DNA of 64,000 nt from Pseudonocardia sp. HH130629-09 (GTDB taxonomy: Bacteria; Actinomycetota; Actinomycetes; Mycobacteriales; Pseudonocardiaceae). Below are positions 39,198 to 47,670 of the stretch, piece after piece. Made by a program: the position numbers and the translations under genes. The notes under the pieces are model-generated. The model was not told the origin of the DNA, searched no databases, and worked only from the letters and a program-made list of their open reading frames with translations. Location of the stretch: assembly GCF_001294645.1 (NCBI RefSeq), contig NZ_CP011868.1:2790001-2854000 (forward strand), in the 5' to 3' direction. The number at the start of each line of letters is the position of its first letter. Within the stretch, counting starts at the first letter, position 1.

Positions 39198-40602
39198 GGG
39201 CCTGTCTCGTGATCGGTGTTTCGGCGTCGTTGCTCAGTAGGTCTCGGCTCCCGGCCAGCGGTCACCGAACGTGATGGCGAACGCGTTGATCACGGGCTTC
39301 CAACGCATCGTCCACCTCGTGCGGCCCGTCCCGGTCGGGTCCAGGCTGCGAGTCACAAGATACAAGCATTTCATCGCAGCCTGCTCAGTGGGGAAATGAC
39401 CACGCGCCCGCACCGCGCGCCGGTAGCGGGCGTTAAGCGATTCGATCGCATTCGTAGAGCAGATCACCCTTCGAATCTCGACGTCGTAGTCCAAGAACGG
39501 CACGAACTCTTCCCACGCGTTGCGCCATAGCCGGATCATCGCCGCGTACTTACGGCCCCATTTCTCGTCGAGCTCATCCATAGCGATAAGTGCTGCATTC
39601 GGGTTGGGCGCGGCATAGATTGGTTTGATGTCGCGCTTCACCGCGTCCCAGTCCTGTCGACCCACCAGCCGGAAAGTGTTTCGGATCAGGTGCACGACGC
39701 AGGTTTGGACAATGGTTTGCGGCCACACGTTGGCCACGACCTCCGGGAGTCCTTTGAGGCCGTCGCAGACCAGGAACAGCACGTCACGCACGCCGCGGTT
39801 CTTCAGGTCGACCAGCACGCTCATCCAGAACTTCGCGCCCTCACTGCCGACGCCCATCCACAGCCCCAGCACGTCCTTGCAGCCGTCCACGGTGACGCCG
39901 ATGGCTGCGTAGACCGGCCGGTTGGCGACCTGCCCGTCCCGGACCTTGACGTGGACAGCGTCGATGAACACCGCGGCGTACACCGAATCCAACGGCCGAC
40001 CAACCCAGTCATTCATCTCGGCGACGACCTTGTCGGTGATCCGCGAGACCGTCTCCTTCGATACTGACGCCCCATAGATGTCAGCGAAATGTGCGGAAAC
40101 CTCCCCGGTCGTCATCCCTTTCGCATACAGCGACAGTACGACCTCGTCGACATCTGTGAGGCGCCGCTGACGCTTCTTCACGATCTGCGGCTCGAAAGTG
40201 CTGGCCCTGTCTCTCGGAACGTCGATCTCCACGTCACCCGCGGCATCCGAGAGAACCGTCTTCGAGCGGGACCCGTTCCGCACGTTGGTGGATTCCCGGC
40301 CGGGGTCGGCCCGGTTCTTGTCGTGCCCGAGGTGCTCGGTCATCTCCTCGTTCAGCGCCGTTTCCAGAACATTCTTGGTAAAGAGCTTCAACAGGCCGTC
40401 CGGGCCGGTCAACGCCAGCCCGCGCGCCTTCGCCTCGGCCACCATCGCCGCCGCAGCGGCCCGCTCCGCCGACGCCTGCCGAGCAGGCTTCGGGTCACCC
40501 TCGCTTGGATCCACAAGGTCCGATGTCATCACTGTCCGTGCCCATCTCGCCGGACCTCAGCCCGGCGTGTCGGGCCGAAAACACCGATCTTGAAACAGTC
40601 CC
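39198..40602 (-). mobile_element. IS256-family insertion sequence
   Basis: It carries one transposase gene flanked by imperfect inverted repeats of about 28 bases: GGGCCTGTCTCGTGATCGGT at 39198 and, inverted, GGGACTGTTTCAAGATCGGT ending at 40602. The bases outside the ends (ACGGGCCG and GTCCCGGC) do not match, so no target duplication remains. Its right end touches the left end of the next IS3 element. Confidence 0.85.
39234..40532 (-). CDS. IS256-family transposase
   Basis: 432 residues, full length for Transposase_mut. The DDE residues lie in AAVFIDAVHVKVRDG, VCDGLKGLPE and STNAIESLNARYRRAVR; C/H pair VVHLIRNTFR is also conserved. It cuts and pastes the IS element. The frame is open, so the element may still be active. 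Confidence 0.93.
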   Translation of the reverse strand: MMTSDLVDPSEGDPKPARQASAERAAAAAMVAEAKARGLALTGPDGLLKLFTKNVLETALNEEMTEHLGHDKNRADPGRESTNVRNGSRSKTVLSDAAGDVEIDVPRDRASTFEPQIVKKRQRRLTDVDEVVLSLYAKGMTTGEVSAHFADIYGASVSKETVSRITDKVVAEMNDWVGRPLDSVYAAVFIDAVHVKVRDGQVANRPVYAAIGVTVDGCKDVLGLWMGVGSEGAKFWMSVLVDLKNRGVRDVLFLVCDGLKGLPEVVANVWPQTIVQTCVVHLIRNTFRLVGRQDWDAVKRDIKPIYAAPNPNAALIAMDELDEKWGRKYAAMIRLWRNAWEEFVPFLDYDVEIRRVICSTNAIESLNARYRRAVRARGHFPTEQAAMKCLYLVTRSLDPTGTGRTRWTMRWKPVINAFAITFGDRWPGAETY

Positions 40603-40639
40603 GTCCCGGCTTTACTGCCGGTGGTTTGGTGGCCAGTGA

Positions 40640-41605
40640 TCATCTGGCCGATGGTTCTGTGTCAGCGTAGTGGGCTGCCTCGAACTCGGTGGGGCTGATC
40701 ATGCCCAGACTTGAGTGCAGTCGGCGGTTGTTGTACCACTCGACCCAGCTGGCGGTGGCGTACTCGACGTCGGCGATCGTGCGGTAGGGGCCGTCGTGGA
40801 AGACTCGGGTGCGGATGCATTCGGCCTTGTAGAGGCCGTTGATGGTCTCCATCAGGGCGTTGTCGTAGGCGTCGCCGACGCTGCCGACCGAGGGCCGTAT
40901 GCCCTCGAGGTGCAGGTGCTCGGTGAACCGCAGACTCGTATATTGCGACCCGGCATCGGAATGGCAGATCAGCTGGTCCCGGGCCACGGCTTTGCCCTCG
41001 TGGGCACGTCGCCACAGCGCCATCCGTAACGGCACGTCCACCAGCTCGACGTCACGAGTGAGCGCGGCGTGCCAGCCCACGATCTTCTGCGAGAAGCAGT
41101 CCACGATGAACGCCACGTAGGTGAACGACTGATACGTGCGCACGTAGGTGAAGTCGGTGACCCACTTGCTGTCGGGTGCTGAGGCGGTGAAGTTGCGGTC
41201 GAGCAGATCAGCGGCCCGCTGGGCGGTCGAGTCCGGGATGGTCGTGCGCGGCCGTTTCCCGCGGACCACTCCGGCCAGCCCCACCGAGCGCATCGCCCGG
41301 TCGACCGCTCCGAACCCAGCCTCGGGCAGCACCGTTCGACGGATCAGGGCCAGCATCTTGCGACGCCCATAAAGTCCCTCTGGGGCCAGCACCGGTTCGC
41401 CGGCGCGGTTGGTGGTGAACGCCGCCGCACGGACGGCGTCTTCGACCAGGGCGTCGGTGACGGTCCGGGCCGCGACCCGGCCGGCGGCGCCGTTCCTGGT
41501 GCCGGTCCGAGCGCACCAGGCCCGCAAGGTTCGTGCCGCGATCGTGAGCCCCAGGGTGTTGAGGGCAGCAAGGATCGACTCGACGGCATGACCAGCAGCC
41601 CGCAT
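40640..41605 (-). CDS. IS3-family transposase orfB (DDE integrase)
   Basis: 321 residues from the internal ATG, with rve catalytic motifs WVTDFTYVRT, ICHSDAGSQYTS and ETINGLYKAE. In the living element it is produced as an OrfAB fusion by -1 frameshifting near the end of orfA, which would add PLIVAFVDQ in front. Confidence 0.92.
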   Translation of the reverse strand: MRAAGHAVESILAALNTLGLTIAARTLRAWCARTGTRNGAAGRVAARTVTDALVEDAVRAAAFTTNRAGEPVLAPEGLYGRRKMLALIRRTVLPEAGFGAVDRAMRSVGLAGVVRGKRPRTTIPDSTAQRAADLLDRNFTASAPDSKWVTDFTYVRTYQSFTYVAFIVDCFSQKIVGWHAALTRDVELVDVPLRMALWRRAHEGKAVARDQLICHSDAGSQYTSLRFTEHLHLEGIRPSVGSVGDAYDNALMETINGLYKAECIRTRVFHDGPYRTIADVEYATASWVEWYNNRRLHSSLGMISPTEFEAAHYADTEPSAR

Positions 41606-41625
41606 CTGATCGACGAACGCGACGA

Positions 41626-41946
41626 TCAGCGGTTTCGGGGGTCGAGCTCCCCCACGAAGAAAATCGTCGCCGACTTGAGGACCTCGTTGACCTCGCGCAG
41701 GCGCTTGTTCTCCGCCCGCAACCGCCGCAGCTCCTCGCGGTCATCGCTGGTCACGCCCGCTACGACGCCGGTGTCGACGTCGTGCTGGGACACCCAGCGA
41801 CGCACGGACTCACGCGACACCCCGAGTGACTCAGCGACCTGGACATGCACGGCACGCTCGGTCGAGTACGCCGAACGATGCTCGGTCACCAGACGCACAG
41901 CCTGGCTCCGAACCGCTGGGTCGATCTTCTTGGGCACGACACCCAT
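41626..41946 (-). CDS. IS3-family transposase orfA (HTH/leucine zipper)
   Basis: 106 residues: an HTH with LGVSRESVRRWVSQH in the middle and a C-terminal leucine-zipper-like helix (RRLRAENKRLREVNEVLKSA). It precedes orfB in a different frame. Confidence 0.92.
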   Translation of the reverse strand: MGVVPKKIDPAVRSQAVRLVTEHRSAYSTERAVHVQVAESLGVSRESVRRWVSQHDVDTGVVAGVTSDDREELRRLRAENKRLREVNEVLKSATIFFVGELDPRNR

Positions 41947-42011
41947 CCTCTCAGCCTGCTCACAACGGAGCGGCAGAGAAGCCGGGACGGTTCAGTGAGC
42001 CTTTTTCAACC

Positions 42012-42026
42012 TGCCGTTCCGGCAGC
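42012..42026. promoter_or_regulatory. Inverted repeat CTGCCG-N3-CGGCAG upstream of the excisionase
   Basis: Its 13-base core TGCCGTTCCGGCA is identical to the core of the operator-like repeat at 18066-18078. It sits 32 bases before the excisionase ATG. Confidence 0.4.
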
Positions 42027-42057
42027 TCAGGGGCCTGGTTGTGTGGGTGCCTGAGCC

Positions 42058-42288
42058 ATGCCCGAGTTCACTGCCGAGACGCTGCCCGCCCGTCAGCTCT
42101 ACCGCGTGTCCGAGGCGATGCTGCTGCTCTCGCTCAGCCGGTCGGTGATCTACGAGTTGATCCGGTCCGGGCGGCTCGGCTCGGTGACCGAGGGCCGGAC
42201 CCGCCTCATCCCGGCCACTGCGATCAGCCGCTACGTCGATCTGCTCACCACCGAGGCGAAGGAGGCCGACTATGGCCAGTCGGCGTAG
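42058..42288 (+). CDS. xis: Excisionase (Xis), MerR-type HTH
   Basis: 76 residues of the excisionase/HTH_17 family: RVSEAMLLLSLSRSVIYELI forms the winged HTH and GRTRLIPATAISRYVDLL the wing and last helix. In actinomycete integrative elements this gene precedes the tyrosine integrase, as here: the next ATG overlaps its end by 17 bases. With the integrase destroyed it has no partner. Confidence 0.88.
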   Translation: MPEFTAETLPARQLYRVSEAMLLLSLSRSVIYELIRSGRLGSVTEGRTRLIPATAISRYVDLLTTEAKEADYGQSA

Positions 42289-42362
42289 TCGCGGGGACGG
42301 CGGACTCAGCTGGAGCGAGGCACGCCAACGATGGATTGGTGCCGTGACGGTCGGCTACACCC
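42272..42362 (+). pseudogene. int: Tyrosine recombinase (integrase) N-terminus, cut off by IS3 element
   Basis: About 30 codons (SRRSRGDGGLSWSEARQRWIG then AVTVGYT) match the start of the AP2-like/SAM domain of actinobacterial phage-type integrases. Homology stops at 42363, where the terminal TGAAGCG of an IS3 element begins. No later part of the integrase is seen in the window, so it was lost by insertion plus deletion. Confidence 0.75.
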
Positions 42363-43209
42363 TGAAGCGCCCCGGGTCTGGTGGAGGCACTGAAGCCACG
42401 GGAAGGTGGTCTTCGTGCCGGCACCGAGGAAGTTCAGCGACGAGATGCGTGAGCGGGCCAAGCGCATGGTCCGGGAAGCACGCCAGCAGGAGCCCGGCTT
42501 GTCGGTCAACGCCGCGTGTAAGCGGATCGGACCGCAGCTGGGGATCCTTCCCGACACGCTGCGGGGCTGGTGCAAGCAGGCCGATATCGACGACGGTCTG
42601 ACACCCGGGGTCACGACCGAGGACCGCGACGAGTTGACCCGGCTGCGGCGGGAGAACGCCGAGCTGCGGCGGGCGAATGAGATCCTCAAGACTGCCTCGG
42701 CGTTTTTCGCCTCGGCGGAGCTCGACCGCCGACTGCGGTGATCGTCGACTACATCGACGCCCACAAGGGCCGGTTCGGGGTCGAGCCGATCTGTGCTGTG
42801 CTGACCCAGCACGGCGCCACGATCGCCCCGAGCGGCTACTACGCAGCCAAGACCCGCCCGCCGTCGCGGCGAGCGCGCTCCGACACCGGGCTGGCCGAGA
42901 CGATCGAGGCCACGTTCTGGGACCGAGCCAAGGGCCGCGGGGTCTACGGAGCCCGCAAGATGTGGCACCAGCTGCGCCGAGACGGCGTCCCGGGCGCCGA
43001 CGGCGCTCCGGTCGCCCGCTGCACCGTCGAGCGGCTGATGCGCTACCTGGGCCTACGCGGCGCCCGCCGCGGAGCGCCAGTGCTGACCACCCGACCCGAC
43101 CGACAGGCCACCCGGGCGCCGGATCTGGTCGATCGGGACTTCACCGCCGCCGCACCCAACCGGCTCTGGGTAGTGGATCTGACCTACGTTGTCAACGGCG
43201 GGTTGGGAG
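42363..43209 (+). mobile_element. IS3-family insertion sequence, right part missing
   Basis: It begins with TGAAGCGCCCCGGGTCTGG, a typical IS3 left end, inside the integrase gene. orfA (42418-42741) is complete; orfB stops at the border with an IS21 element at 43210. Confidence 0.82.
42418..42741 (+). CDS. IS3-family transposase orfA
   Basis: About 107 residues with an HTH (SVNAACKRIGPQLGILPDTL, then RGWCKQADIDDG) and a C-terminal leucine zipper (LRRENAELRRANEILKTASA). GTG at 42415 or ATG 42406 are alternative starts. A TTTTTC run near the end (AFFAS) is the usual -1 slip site for making OrfAB. Confidence 0.85.
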   Translation, partial: PAPRKFSDEMRERAKRMVREARQQEPGLSVNAACKRIGPQLGILPDTLRGWCKQADIDDGLTPGVTTEDRDELTRLRRENAELRRANEILKTASAFFASAELDRRLR

Positions 43210-43220
43210 TGACCCCGTAG
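42738..43220 (+). pseudogene. IS3-family transposase orfB, truncated by IS21
   Basis: The frame has the HTH_21 part (DAHKGRFGVEPICAVLTQHG) and reaches the first catalytic aspartate region (NRLWVVDLTYV) before running into the IS21 end, which supplies the last few codons and the stop. The second Asp and the Glu of the DDE site are missing, so it cannot transpose. Confidence 0.85.
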
Positions 43221-43260
43221 CGACGGATTGGAACTGACCCCCGGCGTGGTGTGGTGATGG

Positions 43261-44112
43261 TCAGTCGTTGCTGGCGCGGTTGTGTTTGGCCAGGAGCTCG
43301 CGTCGGGCGCGGGTGCGGTAGGAGTCCCCGGACAGGGTCAGGACTTCGGCGTGGTGGACGAGGCGGTCGATCATGGCTGCGGCGACGACGTCGTCGGAGA
43401 AGGTCTCGCCCCAGCGGCCGAAGGGCAGATTGCTGGTGACCATGACGCTGCCTTGTTCATAGCGGGAAGCGATGAGCTGGAAGAACAGGTTCGCTGCGTC
43501 CTGGTCGAACGGGATGTAGCCGACCTCGTCGATGATGATCAGTTTGTAGCGGCGGATCTTCTTCAGCTCGGCCTCGAGCCGGCCGCTCTGGTGCGCGGCG
43601 GCGAGTCTGGTGATCCAGTTGCTGGCGGTGTCGAACAGGACCGAGTAGCCGGCGTGGGCGGCTTTGACGCCGAGCCCGATCGCGAGGTGGGTCTTCCCGA
43701 TCCCGGGCGGGCCGAGCAGGATCACGTTCTCGCACTTGGCGACGAACGTGCTCGTGGCCAGGTGGGCCAGGATGTCGCGGCGCAGCGAGGGCAGATGGTC
43801 GAGGTTGAAGTCCTCCAAGGTCTTGACCTGGGGGAAGTGCGCGGTGCGGATCCGCATGACCGTGCCCTTGGACTCGCGGTCGGCGACCTGGCGCTGCAGC
43901 AGCGCGCCCAGATACTCCTCGTGCGACCAGTTCTCCTCACGGGCCTGGGCGGCAAGCTGTTCCCAGCTGGCCGCGATGGTCGGGGTCTTCAGGACCCGGG
44001 TCAGGTAGGCGATCATCGCCGGCAGTCCGTCGGGGACCGCGGCCAGCACCGGACCGGCCGGCCCCGAGCTCCCAGCGGGGTCGGTGGTGATCTTCGGTGG
44101 TGTGGTTGTCAT
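43261..44112 (-). CDS. istB: IS21-family transposition helper ATPase IstB
   Basis: 283 residues. Walker A LLGPPGIGKTHLA, Walker B LIIIDEVGY, sensor TSNLPFGRWGE and MIDRLVHHAEVL are all in place. ATG 44112 overlaps the istA stop as ATGA. Confidence 0.93.
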   Translation of the reverse strand: MTTTPPKITTDPAGSSGPAGPVLAAVPDGLPAMIAYLTRVLKTPTIAASWEQLAAQAREENWSHEEYLGALLQRQVADRESKGTVMRIRTAHFPQVKTLEDFNLDHLPSLRRDILAHLATSTFVAKCENVILLGPPGIGKTHLAIGLGVKAAHAGYSVLFDTASNWITRLAAAHQSGRLEAELKKIRRYKLIIIDEVGYIPFDQDAANLFFQLIASRYEQGSVMVTSNLPFGRWGETFSDDVVAAAMIDRLVHHAEVLTLSGDSYRTRARRELLAKHNRASND

Positions 44113-45368
44113 GAGCTGCTCGCTTCCTCGGCAGTGGAGACGAAGTCGACACCGAACAGGGCGTCGTAGTCGGGCAGTGCGCGCAGGGTCACCGGGTGGC
44201 CGTCGAGGTGACGGCGTGCTGCGGCCTGTCGGGTGTTGCGGTCGTGGGCCAGGGCGCGGCGCATCGCCGCGGCGGTGTGCTGGTGCGCCGGGTCGGTGAT
44301 CACCGCGTGGCGGGCCCAGCTGCGGTCGTGACGGGCGACGACCTGGCCGGCGCAGTAGACGACGACCTCGCGCGGTGAGGCGGCGACATCGACGAACCGG
44401 CCGATCATCTGCGGATCCACGGAGTAGTCGTTGGCATCGACGCGGACGTAGTAGTCCCGTGCCAGCCGGATCCGCTGGGCCAGCCCGATCGGCGGGTCCA
44501 GCGGCGGCAGCGGAGTCATCGCCGCGTAGTCGTGGGCGAGCACGTCCACCGGGCGGCCGCCGATCGCTCGGACGGTGCGGGTGTTGGCCCGGGCCAGCCA
44601 GTCGTCGATCTGGTGGTTGAAGTCGGCTGGGGAGGCGAAGCGACGTCCGGGCAGGAACGAGGTCTCGAAGTAGCCGTTGTTGCGTTCGACCAGCCCCTTG
44701 AACTCCGGATCCCGCGGTGGGGCAAGCCGGATCCGGGTGGCCAGAGTGCCGGCGAACGCAGCGGCCGGTGCCGAGACCCGCCCGGTCCCGCCGATCGCAG
44801 ACTCCCGGTCCCAGACCAGCGTGCGGGTCACCCGCCCGACGTCGCTGATCAGCTGCCACATCCCGGACAGGATGTCCCCGGCCTGGCGCGAGGGGATCAT
44901 CGTCGCGGACAAGAACCGCGAGTAGCCCAGCGTCATCACCAGCACCGGTAGGACCCGTTCCTAGCCTGGGCCGACGGGGATCGTGGTCTCGGGGAACCAC
45001 AGGTCGCACTGGGTGATCTCGCCCGGTGCGTAGGCGACCCGGTCGACCGGGTCGATCCCGACATACTCGGGGCGGATCTGGCGGATCCGGTCCTTGAGCA
45101 CGGTCAGCGAGTGCTCCCACCCGATCCGCTCTGCGATCACCGTGGCCGGCATGCGTGGGAACTGCGCCAGCAATGCCCGCACCTGCGGCTCGACCGCATC
45201 CGCCAGCGATCCCCGCGGGCCCCGTTCCCGCTTCGGCGGGCCCGGCGCCCGCAACGCGGAGCGCACCGTGTTGCGGGCCACCCCCAGCCGGCGGGCGATC
45301 TCCTTGATCGGGACACCCTCGGCCCGATGCAGACGACGGATCTCGGCCCAGTCCTCCACCGACAACAC
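44109..45368 (-). pseudogene. istA: IS21-family transposase IstA with in-frame TAG
   Basis: From GTG 45368: HTH (VPIKEIARRLGVARNTVRSAL), then the first catalytic Asp region GEITQCDLWFPET. At 44963-44961 the codon after PVGPG is TAG, and the same frame continues ERVLPVLVMTLGYSRF, then WDRESAIGG and the Glu region GLVERNNGYFE. Gln (CAG) is expected at the stop, so one C-to-T change inactivated or split the transposase. 420 codons in total. Confidence 0.85.
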
Positions 45369-45420
45369 CCCCTCAGCGTCGTGCAGAGGGGGTCAATCCC
45401 AAGCCGACGCTAGGGGGTCA

Positions 45421-45563
45421 GTCTGAGCCCGTCGTCGACAGCGGTGGAGCAGGTCCAGTCCTGGTCGACGATCAGACGGGCCAGCCGTAGCCGGGCACGC
45501 GGAGTCAGCGCAGCGTTAGCGTGGGTCACAAGGGCCTCCGGTTGGTGAAGCGGTTCCTAGACA
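45421..45563 (-). mobile_element. IS481-family remnant (transposase N-terminus and right end)
   Basis: From GTG 45529 on the minus strand the frame reads THANAALTPRARLRLARLIV, the start of IS481-type transposases, and ends at the IS21 border after about 36 codons. The outer end at 45563 reads inwards TGTCTAGGAACCGCTTCACC, a plausible terminal repeat. The rest was lost together with the IS21 junction. Confidence 0.68.
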
Positions 45564-45698
45564 GCTCCACTTCACAACCGGGGGTCCTCGCCTGTCTCAG
45601 CGACAGGCCGTCATCAGCTCAACCTGGAACAACGTCCATGGACATCACACCTACGGCTTCGTCCTCGCCTAGTACGGCGACGGCGCCCGTCCCGACGC

Positions 45699-45736
45699 GA
45701 CACCGCCCCACCCGGCGAACCGGGCGGGGCGGTGTC
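45699..45736 (-). terminator. Hairpin terminator after the SPFH/NfeD operon
   Basis: Arms of 17 bases (45699-45715 with 45720-45736, one mismatch) close a four-base loop that reads TTCG on the minus strand. It lies 31 bases after the SPFH stop. There is no T tract, as is common for actinomycete terminators. Confidence 0.7.
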
Positions 45737-45766
45737 GTGCGGTGCAGTGCGGTGCGGCGGGGTGGG

Positions 45767-47017
45767 TCAGCCGCGCTGCTCCTGGCCGTTCGGATGGCCC
45801 TGCGCCGCGTCCGGCAGGCCGATGCCGGGCGCCTCACGGGAGGCCTCCAGCTGGGCCGGGGTCGCAGAGCCGCCGGTGCCGACCTCGGTGCCGGGGACCG
45901 GCGGGACGTCCGAGCCCACCGGCGGGACCTCCTGCTGGGCCGCCGCGGTGGCCGCCGCGACCTGCTTGGCGATCTCCGGGTCGGAGGAGGTGTCGAACCA
46001 GTCCTCGACGCCGTCGTCCTCGGCGGGCTTGGAGACGGTGCCGTCGTCCGGGCTGGGCTCGTAGCGGAAGACGCCGTCCTCGCCGGGCGCACCCAGCATC
46101 CGGGTGAAGCCCTCCAGTGCCTTCCCGAAGTCGGACGGGACGACCCACAGCTTGCTGGCCTCGCCCTCGGCCATCTGCGGCAGCGTCTGCAGGTACTCGT
46201 AGGCGAGCAGCTCCGGGGTGGGCTTTCCGGCCTTGATCGCGGCGAACTTCTTCTCGATCGCCTTCGCCTCACCCTGCGCCTCGAGGTACAGGGCGGCCCG
46301 GCGGCCCTGCGCCCGCAGGATCTCCGACTGCCGCTCGGCCTCGGCGGCGAGGATGGCGGCCTGCTTGGCGCCCTCCGCGGTGAGGATCTGGGACTGCTTG
46401 TTGCCCTCGGCGCTGCGGATGGCCGACTCCCGCTGGCCCTCGGCGGTGAGGATCATCGCCCGCTTCTCGCGGTCGGCCTTCATCTGCTGTTCCATCGAGT
46501 TCTGGATCGAGGGCGGCGGGTCGATCGCCTTGATCTCGACCCGGGCGACCCGGATGCCCCAGCGCTCGGTGGCCTCGTCCAGCTCGCCGCGCAGCGCGGT
46601 GTTGATCCGGTCCCGCGAGGTCAGCGTCTGTTCCAGCGTCATGCCACCGACCACGTTGCGCAGCGTCGTGGTGGTGATCTGCTCGACACCGGCGATGTAG
46701 TTGGCGATCTCGTAGACCGCCGCCTTGGCGTCGTTGACCTTGAAGTACACGACGGTGTCGATGTTGACGGTCAGGTTGTCCTGCGTGATGACCGGCTGCG
46801 GCGGGAACGACACGACCTGCTCGCGCAGGTCGACCCGCTCGCGCGTGCGGTCGACGAACGGCACCAGGATCGCCGGGCCGCCCTCACGGATGCTGTGGTA
46901 GCGACCCAGCCGTTCGATGATGTACGCCCACTCCTGCGGGACGATCACGACCGACTTCACGACGATCGTCACGACCAGCACGAGCAGGATGATGCCGATG
47001 ATGAACTCGGCGCCCAT
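45767..47017 (-). CDS. SPFH-domain (stomatin/QmcA-like) membrane protein
   Basis: 416 residues. One N-terminal membrane helix (residues 5-25), then an SPFH domain (VVKSVVIVPQEWAYIIERLG, RERVDLREQVVSFPPQPVIT), a long Glu/Ala/Arg coiled coil at about 185-275 (EQQMKADREKRAMILTAEG), and an acidic, proline-rich C-terminal tail. Such proteins oligomerise into membrane microdomain scaffolds and protect proteases or transport systems. An NfeD-like gene lies directly upstream on the same strand, the classical partner. ATG 47017 follows GGGAGGGGAG. Confidence 0.92.
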   Translation of the reverse strand: MGAEFIIGIILLVLVVTIVVKSVVIVPQEWAYIIERLGRYHSIREGGPAILVPFVDRTRERVDLREQVVSFPPQPVITQDNLTVNIDTVVYFKVNDAKAAVYEIANYIAGVEQITTTTLRNVVGGMTLEQTLTSRDRINTALRGELDEATERWGIRVARVEIKAIDPPPSIQNSMEQQMKADREKRAMILTAEGQRESAIRSAEGNKQSQILTAEGAKQAAILAAEAERQSEILRAQGRRAALYLEAQGEAKAIEKKFAAIKAGKPTPELLAYEYLQTLPQMAEGEASKLWVVPSDFGKALEGFTRMLGAPGEDGVFRYEPSPDDGTVSKPAEDDGVEDWFDTSSDPEIAKQVAAATAAAQQEVPPVGSDVPPVPGTEVGTGGSATPAQLEASREAPGIGLPDAAQGHPNGQEQRG

Positions 47018-47107
47018 GTGCTCTCCCCTCCCTGCGCGCCGGAGAACCGGCGCCGGTGTCGCCCCGGCGTCCCCGGGGCGTCGTGGCCGTCCTACCGCGG
47101 TGGCGGC

Positions 47108-47557
47108 TCAGGACGGCGGTAGTTCCCCCCGACCGGTGACGAGCACCGCCGCCCCGGTCACCTGCAGGATCGTGACGGTGCTGCCGGCCTCGAGGACCTC
47201 CACCCCGTCCATCGACCGCGCCGACCACAGCTCGCGTCCGATCCGGACCTGCCCCCGCTCGCCGTCGACGCGCTGCACGACCTCGGCGGCGGCGCCGACG
47301 AACCGGTCCTGGTGGCGATCGAGGGTGCCCAGGTGCGCGTCCAGCCTGCGTTTCGCCGCCGGCCGCACGGCCAGCAGCAGCAGGACCGCCACGGCGCCAC
47401 CCAGCCCGGCGGCCGGGAGGAGCGTCAGCCCGAGGGCGGCCCCGGCCGCCGCGGCGAGTGCCCCACCGCCGAGCATGACGAGGAACAGCTCCCCGGACAC
47501 GAGCTCGCTGCCGATCAGTACGAGACCGACGAGCAGCCAGATCAGTGCCGGTTCCAT
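47108..47557 (-). CDS. NfeD-family membrane protein
   Basis: 149 residues: three hydrophobic segments (WLLVGLVLIGSELVSG at the start; ALAAAAGAALGLTLLPAAGL; GAVAVLLLLAV) and a C-terminal OB-fold with GAAAEVVQRVDGERGQVRIG and LEAGSTVTILQVTG. NfeD proteins pair with SPFH proteins, encoded 90 bases downstream here. A CAGGCT hexamer is seven bases before the ATG. Confidence 0.9.
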   Translation of the reverse strand: MEPALIWLLVGLVLIGSELVSGELFLVMLGGGALAAAAGAALGLTLLPAAGLGGAVAVLLLLAVRPAAKRRLDAHLGTLDRHQDRFVGAAAEVVQRVDGERGQVRIGRELWSARSMDGVEVLEAGSTVTILQVTGAAVLVTGRGELPPS

Positions 47558-47670
47558 GGCTCCCAGCCTGCCAGAATGTCCGATTCACCGTCGGCGTTTC
47601 GTCGGGATGCTCCGCACTGCTTGGCCCGATCGTTACCGGTCGCTGCCGGAGTTCGACCCCGGTGTCGGGG

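Larger units (their letters stand above)
40603..41994 (-). mobile_element. IS3-family insertion sequence, left end probably clipped
   Basis: orfA and orfB overlap in two frames. The right terminal repeat, read inwards, is TGAACCGTCCCGGCTTCTCT (ending at 41994). The left end starts GTCCCGGCTTTACTGCC at 40603 and lacks the terminal TGAACC, exactly where the IS256 element ends. The IS256 junction therefore seems to have removed the IS3 tip. Confidence 0.78.
43210..45420 (-). mobile_element. IS21-family insertion sequence
   Basis: istA and istB lie between related ends of about 33 bases: TGACCCCGTAGCGACGGATT at 43210 and, inverted, TGACCCCCTAGCGTCGGCTT ending at 45420. Each end repeats a second TGACCCCC inside, the multiple-repeat ends usual for IS21. 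The flanks belong to two different IS elements (IS3 at left, IS481 at right) and show no target duplication, which points to deletion or recombination after insertion. Confidence 0.88.

Noticed and set aside
43261-45120. 619-codon minus ORF covering both istB and part of istA
   Set aside because: Only the last 283 codons are istB; the first part is the wrong frame of istA.
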